From: CAIOGO01 sp964447445
GTDB lineage: Bacteria; Bipolaricaulota; Bipolaricaulia; UBA7950; UBA9294
Length of the DNA stretch: 6,495 bases
Direction: 5' to 3'
Assembly (NCBI GenBank): GCA_964447445.1
Contig: CAYUSW010000153.1
Coordinates: 1-6,495 of the forward strand
Position numbers and translations under genes: made by a program. The notes under the pieces were generated by a model. It saw only the letters and a program-made list of their open reading frames with translations, made no database searches and was not told where the DNA came from. Of this stretch, positions 4,134 through 6,495 are shown one piece after another. Position 1 is the first letter of the stretch. Every line of letters starts with the position of its first letter.

Positions 4134-6495
4134 CTACTCCATCACGACAAGGAGGTCGACGACGTAGACCATCTCGTTGCCCTGGGTGATGCATAGCGTG
4201 TACTGCCCGGGGGCGAGGGTGTCCGTGCGCGCTTCGATGCTTGCCCATGGGAGCGCACTGTCCCCGGCTGCCCCGCGCGTGATCTCCACGATCGCCGGCT
4301 GGCCAGAGAGTGACCACTCGCCGCCTGCGCCAACGATCGTCTGTTCCCCGCTGGCGAAGGCCCCTTCCCCGCCAGTGGGGTCGACCGAACCAACCCACAT
4401 GCCGGTGGCCAGAGTCCCAGCCAGCAGAGTGACGCGTGGCAGATTCCCAGACTCTATTCCTTCGCTCTGTAGAAGAATCGTGAACGTTAGCGCCTCTCCG
4501 CGGCGGATCGTTACGGCACCGAGCTGCATCGCGGGGCTCTCGATCGTGGATTCGTCCTCGTTGGCCGCGCGAGCTGTGGCGGTCAGGGGATCAAGAGTCG
4601 CGTCCAGTCCATTGATGAGGATGCCCTCGTTCGTGTCCCACTCGACATCCATGTCAAGCTCCTGCACCGTCAGCAAGCGGTTCTCAAGAACCCTCTCCAT
4701 GCTGGCGAAGTCATCACCGCGTCCGCCTGGCCAGGCGATGTCGCTCTGGTAACGAGCTGCGCCGGCTTCTGTCCTGCCGTAGTCCGTGTTCGCGGAACTG
4801 ACGAGAGAACCCTTCGCGTCGAACAGGTAGACCTCTTCCCCCGGAGCATCCAGAAGTCGGTACACTTCCGGGGTGTAGGGAGATATCACTGCATACAGGA
4901 GGTCCGCGTCCAGGTCATCCACAACCTCGTCCGTGTACCGTTCCAGCAGGTAGTAGCTGTCGGGTTCGATGAAGCCGCGGAGCGACACTTCCCAGGGCTC
5001 GTCATTGGTGGAGAGCCGCCGGAAGTCTGCCAACGAAGTGATCACTTCGATCGGCTGGTCGTGGGTCCGCCGCTCGCGCCATGCGAGCGTCCAACCCTTC
5101 AGATCTACCGTGGGCCCATCCACATTGGCAAGTTCGATCCACTCATGCTCAGGACTTGCCTGCGTTCCCGACCAGGCAACCTCATTGATGATCACGACGC
5201 TCTCGACTCCGCCACCGTGGCCCACTGGGCGGCACAAGTTGGTTGTCACTGTGGCTGCACCAACCCCAACAACCCTCGTCTCGCATGCGCTGTACCCTAT
5301 GGCCGTCGCAGTATTCGTAACGCGGCAGCCCGAGGACGCGGTGGGCGTCCAATTCCCGGTGTAGGTCCAGCTCTCGCCGAGCTCAAGCACTCCGGTCTCG
5401 CCCGTATCACCTTCAGGACCCACAAGGCTGGCAAGCTGCGAATCCGACAACTCCAGCTTGTAGATGTTCGAGCTGCCGATGTTGCTGACGATAATCCGGT
5501 ACGTGACTTTGTCTCCAGGGCCGGCTGCATTCGTGTCGTAGGGCGGTTCCACCGTCTTGGACACTGCGATCTTGGGTGTGTTGGGGGTGACGACCACAAG
5601 CTGAATGCTGGTCGTCGAGTTCCCGCAGAGATCCGTCGCCGTCCACGTGATGAGAGTGGTCCCTGTTGGGTAGAAACCGGACGCGTCCCCCGTGTGCGTG
5701 TAGTTGTTCTCGATCGACCGGATTCCGCAGTTGTCGGACACGTCAGGCAACGGGACGGAGACGTGAGCCCCGCACTCGTCGGGATCTTGAACAGCCGAAA
5801 CGTTGCCGTGCCAGTCGATGACGGGCGGGAAGGTGTCGTTGATCCCGATCCTCTGTACCACATCTGCGAAGCGGCCACACTCGTCAATGGCTCTGTAGGT
5901 TCGCAGAATGACTCCTGGACATCGCCCAGGCTCTTCCTCGACATCGCGCAGCCACTTCACCGTGACTTGGCTGCAGTTGTCCGTCGCTGTGACCAAGCCG
6001 GGATCAGGGTCCGGCAGGCACTGGACTTCGACATCGGCCGGCCACGCGGTGATCACGGGCGGAGTCGAATCCACGACATCGATCGTCTGCACGCAAATCG
6101 TGTGGTTGCCGCAGGCGTCAACAGCAGTCCACGTGCGGCGGATCACCTTGTTCGCAGCGCACCCCGGTGTCTCGCTGTCCGCGTAGGAGATTGTGACCCC
6201 GCTGCACGCGTCCTGTCCTGTCGCCGTCCCCGTGGACGCAGGACTCGTGTCTGCAGTGCATTCGACGGCGACATCCGCCGGACAAGTCAGGATCGGAGCC
6301 GTGCGATCGACAGCGGTAATCGTCTGGTTGACGGTCGCCGACTCGTTACCGCAGGCATCGACCGCCTTCCAGGTCTTGGTGTGCACGTAGGTGCCGGCAC
6401 AGCCGCCGTCTACCTTCTCGTCGCTGACAAGAACCACCGTCGGCGCCGGGGCACAGTTGTCGCTTGCCGTCGGTGCGGTGAAGACGGGGACGGCG
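4134..6495 (-). CDS. Large extracellular protein with HYR-like, DUF11-like and lamin-tail domains (5' end outside the window)
   Basis: The frame is open to the right edge, so the N-terminus, any signal peptide and probably more modules lie outside; 786 residues are visible. A GTG at 6437 is in frame, but the frame continues upstream in the same repeat style, so it is internal. Domains from the edge: four HYR-like immunoglobulin-fold modules (about 6495-5586), each with paired cysteines and a CGN- or CGR-type motif; a DUF11-like module (about 5576-5238, IAVSKTVEPPYDTNAAGPGD onward); a lamin-tail domain (about 5201-4690, VVIINEVAWSGT, HEWIELAN, YYLLER, closing SMERV); and about 185 C-terminal residues rich in beta-type sequence that I cannot assign. 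Family knowledge places these domains on secreted or surface proteins as spacers and adhesion modules, and the cysteine pairs suit an oxidising compartment. No LPXTG, PEP-CTERM or clear type IX sorting tail is seen at the C-terminus (VVDLLVVME). No enzyme motif was found, so a structural or adhesive role is inferred. The stop is TAG at 4136-4134. Confidence 0.88.
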   Translation of the reverse strand, partial: AVPVFTAPTASDNCAPAPTVVLVSDEKVDGGCAGTYVHTKTWKAVDACGNESATVNQTITAVDRTAPILTCPADVAVECTADTSPASTGTATGQDACSGVTISYADSETPGCAANKVIRRTWTAVDACGNHTICVQTIDVVDSTPPVITAWPADVEVQCLPDPDPGLVTATDNCSQVTVKWLRDVEEEPGRCPGVILRTYRAIDECGRFADVVQRIGINDTFPPVIDWHGNVSAVQDPDECGAHVSVPLPDVSDNCGIRSIENNYTHTGDASGFYPTGTTLITWTATDLCGNSTTSIQLVVVTPNTPKIAVSKTVEPPYDTNAAGPGDKVTYRIIVSNIGSSNIYKLELSDSQLASLVGPEGDTGETGVLELGESWTYTGNWTPTASSGCRVTNTATAIGYSACETRVVGVGAATVTTNLCRPVGHGGGVESVVIINEVAWSGTQASPEHEWIELANVDGPTVDLKGWTLAWRERRTHDQPIEVITSLADFRRLSTNDEPWEVSLRGFIEPDSYYLLERYTDEVVDDLDADLLYAVISPYTPEVYRLLDAPGEEVYLFDAKGSLVSSANTDYGRTEAGAARYQSDIAWPGGRGDDFASMERVLENRLLTVQELDMDVEWDTNEGILINGLDATLDPLTATARAANEDESTIESPAMQLGAVTIRRGEALTFTILLQSEGIESGNLPRVTLLAGTLATGMWVGSVDPTGGEGAFASGEQTIVGAGGEWSLSGQPAIVEITRGAAGDSALPWASIEARTDTLAPGQYTLCITQGNEMVYVVDLLVVME
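5586..6495 (-). repeat. Four tandem HYR-like modules within the surface-protein gene
   Basis: Module borders by eye: 6495-6306 (incomplete at the edge), 6305-6069, 6068-5838 and 5837-5586, about 77-84 residues each. Shared marks are a P-x-I/V opening (APILTCPADVAVEC, PPVITAWPADVEVQC, PPVIDWHGNVSAV), a central DNC or DAC, and a W-T-A-V-D-A-C-G-N type strand near the end. The copies have diverged clearly at protein level, so they are old, and I see no DNA-level tandem repeat that would suggest recent expansion. Confidence 0.75.

Noticed and set aside
3934..4167. Plus-strand open frame of 77 codons before the surface-protein gene
   Set aside because: No ribosome binding site, no family resemblance, and it runs through the hairpin at 4070-4106 into the end of the opposite gene.
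5297..5944. Minus-strand open frame of 215 codons inside the surface-protein gene
   Set aside because: It is a frame-shifted shadow, rich in Arg, Ser, Thr and Pro; the main frame there encodes clear HYR-like and DUF11-like sequence.

Overview
The window is bacterial, chromosomal-looking and GC-rich (near 60% by eye). It has tightly packed genes with good Shine-Dalgarno sequences, one TTG start, and a tRNA whose 3' CCA is not encoded. Nothing identifies the phylum. The large secreted-type protein with HYR-like, DUF11-like and lamin-tail domains fits an environmental, non-model bacterium, but that is inference. No transposase, integrase, CRISPR array or toxin-antitoxin pair was seen.

Left part (1-3324), all on the minus strand and read right to left. 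A Crp/Fnr-family regulator (3324-2650) comes first. After 134 bases comes a four-helix membrane histidine kinase with two PAS domains (2515-674). A single-domain CheY/Rcp1-like response regulator (681-247) follows, overlapping the kinase by 8 bases. The kinase and receiver almost certainly form one signalling pair: the kinase senses through its membrane and PAS regions, and the receiver has no DNA-binding output, so it probably acts by protein contact. The Crp-like gene has a readable sigma70-type promoter, and a near-consensus Crp palindrome lies inside that promoter, which suggests autoregulation.

Middle part (3325-4133). A tRNA-Leu(CAG) gene lies on the plus strand, divergent from the Crp-like gene, behind a near-perfect sigma70 promoter (TTGACA, 17 bp, TACACT). 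It runs directly into an 18-bp hairpin. Two further hairpins follow, and then a second, mutated copy of the last 27 bases of the tRNA gene, 139 bases downstream of the first. This stretch is the least explained part of the window: it may be an integration scar, a decayed second tRNA, or a structured RNA.

Right part (4134-6495), minus strand. This is the 3' portion of a large gene for an extracellular or cell-surface protein that runs off the window edge. It encodes four HYR-like modules, a DUF11-like domain, a lamin-tail domain and an unassigned C-terminal domain. It converges on the tRNA gene, and a 17-bp hairpin lies just past its stop. It has no visible functional link to the signalling genes.
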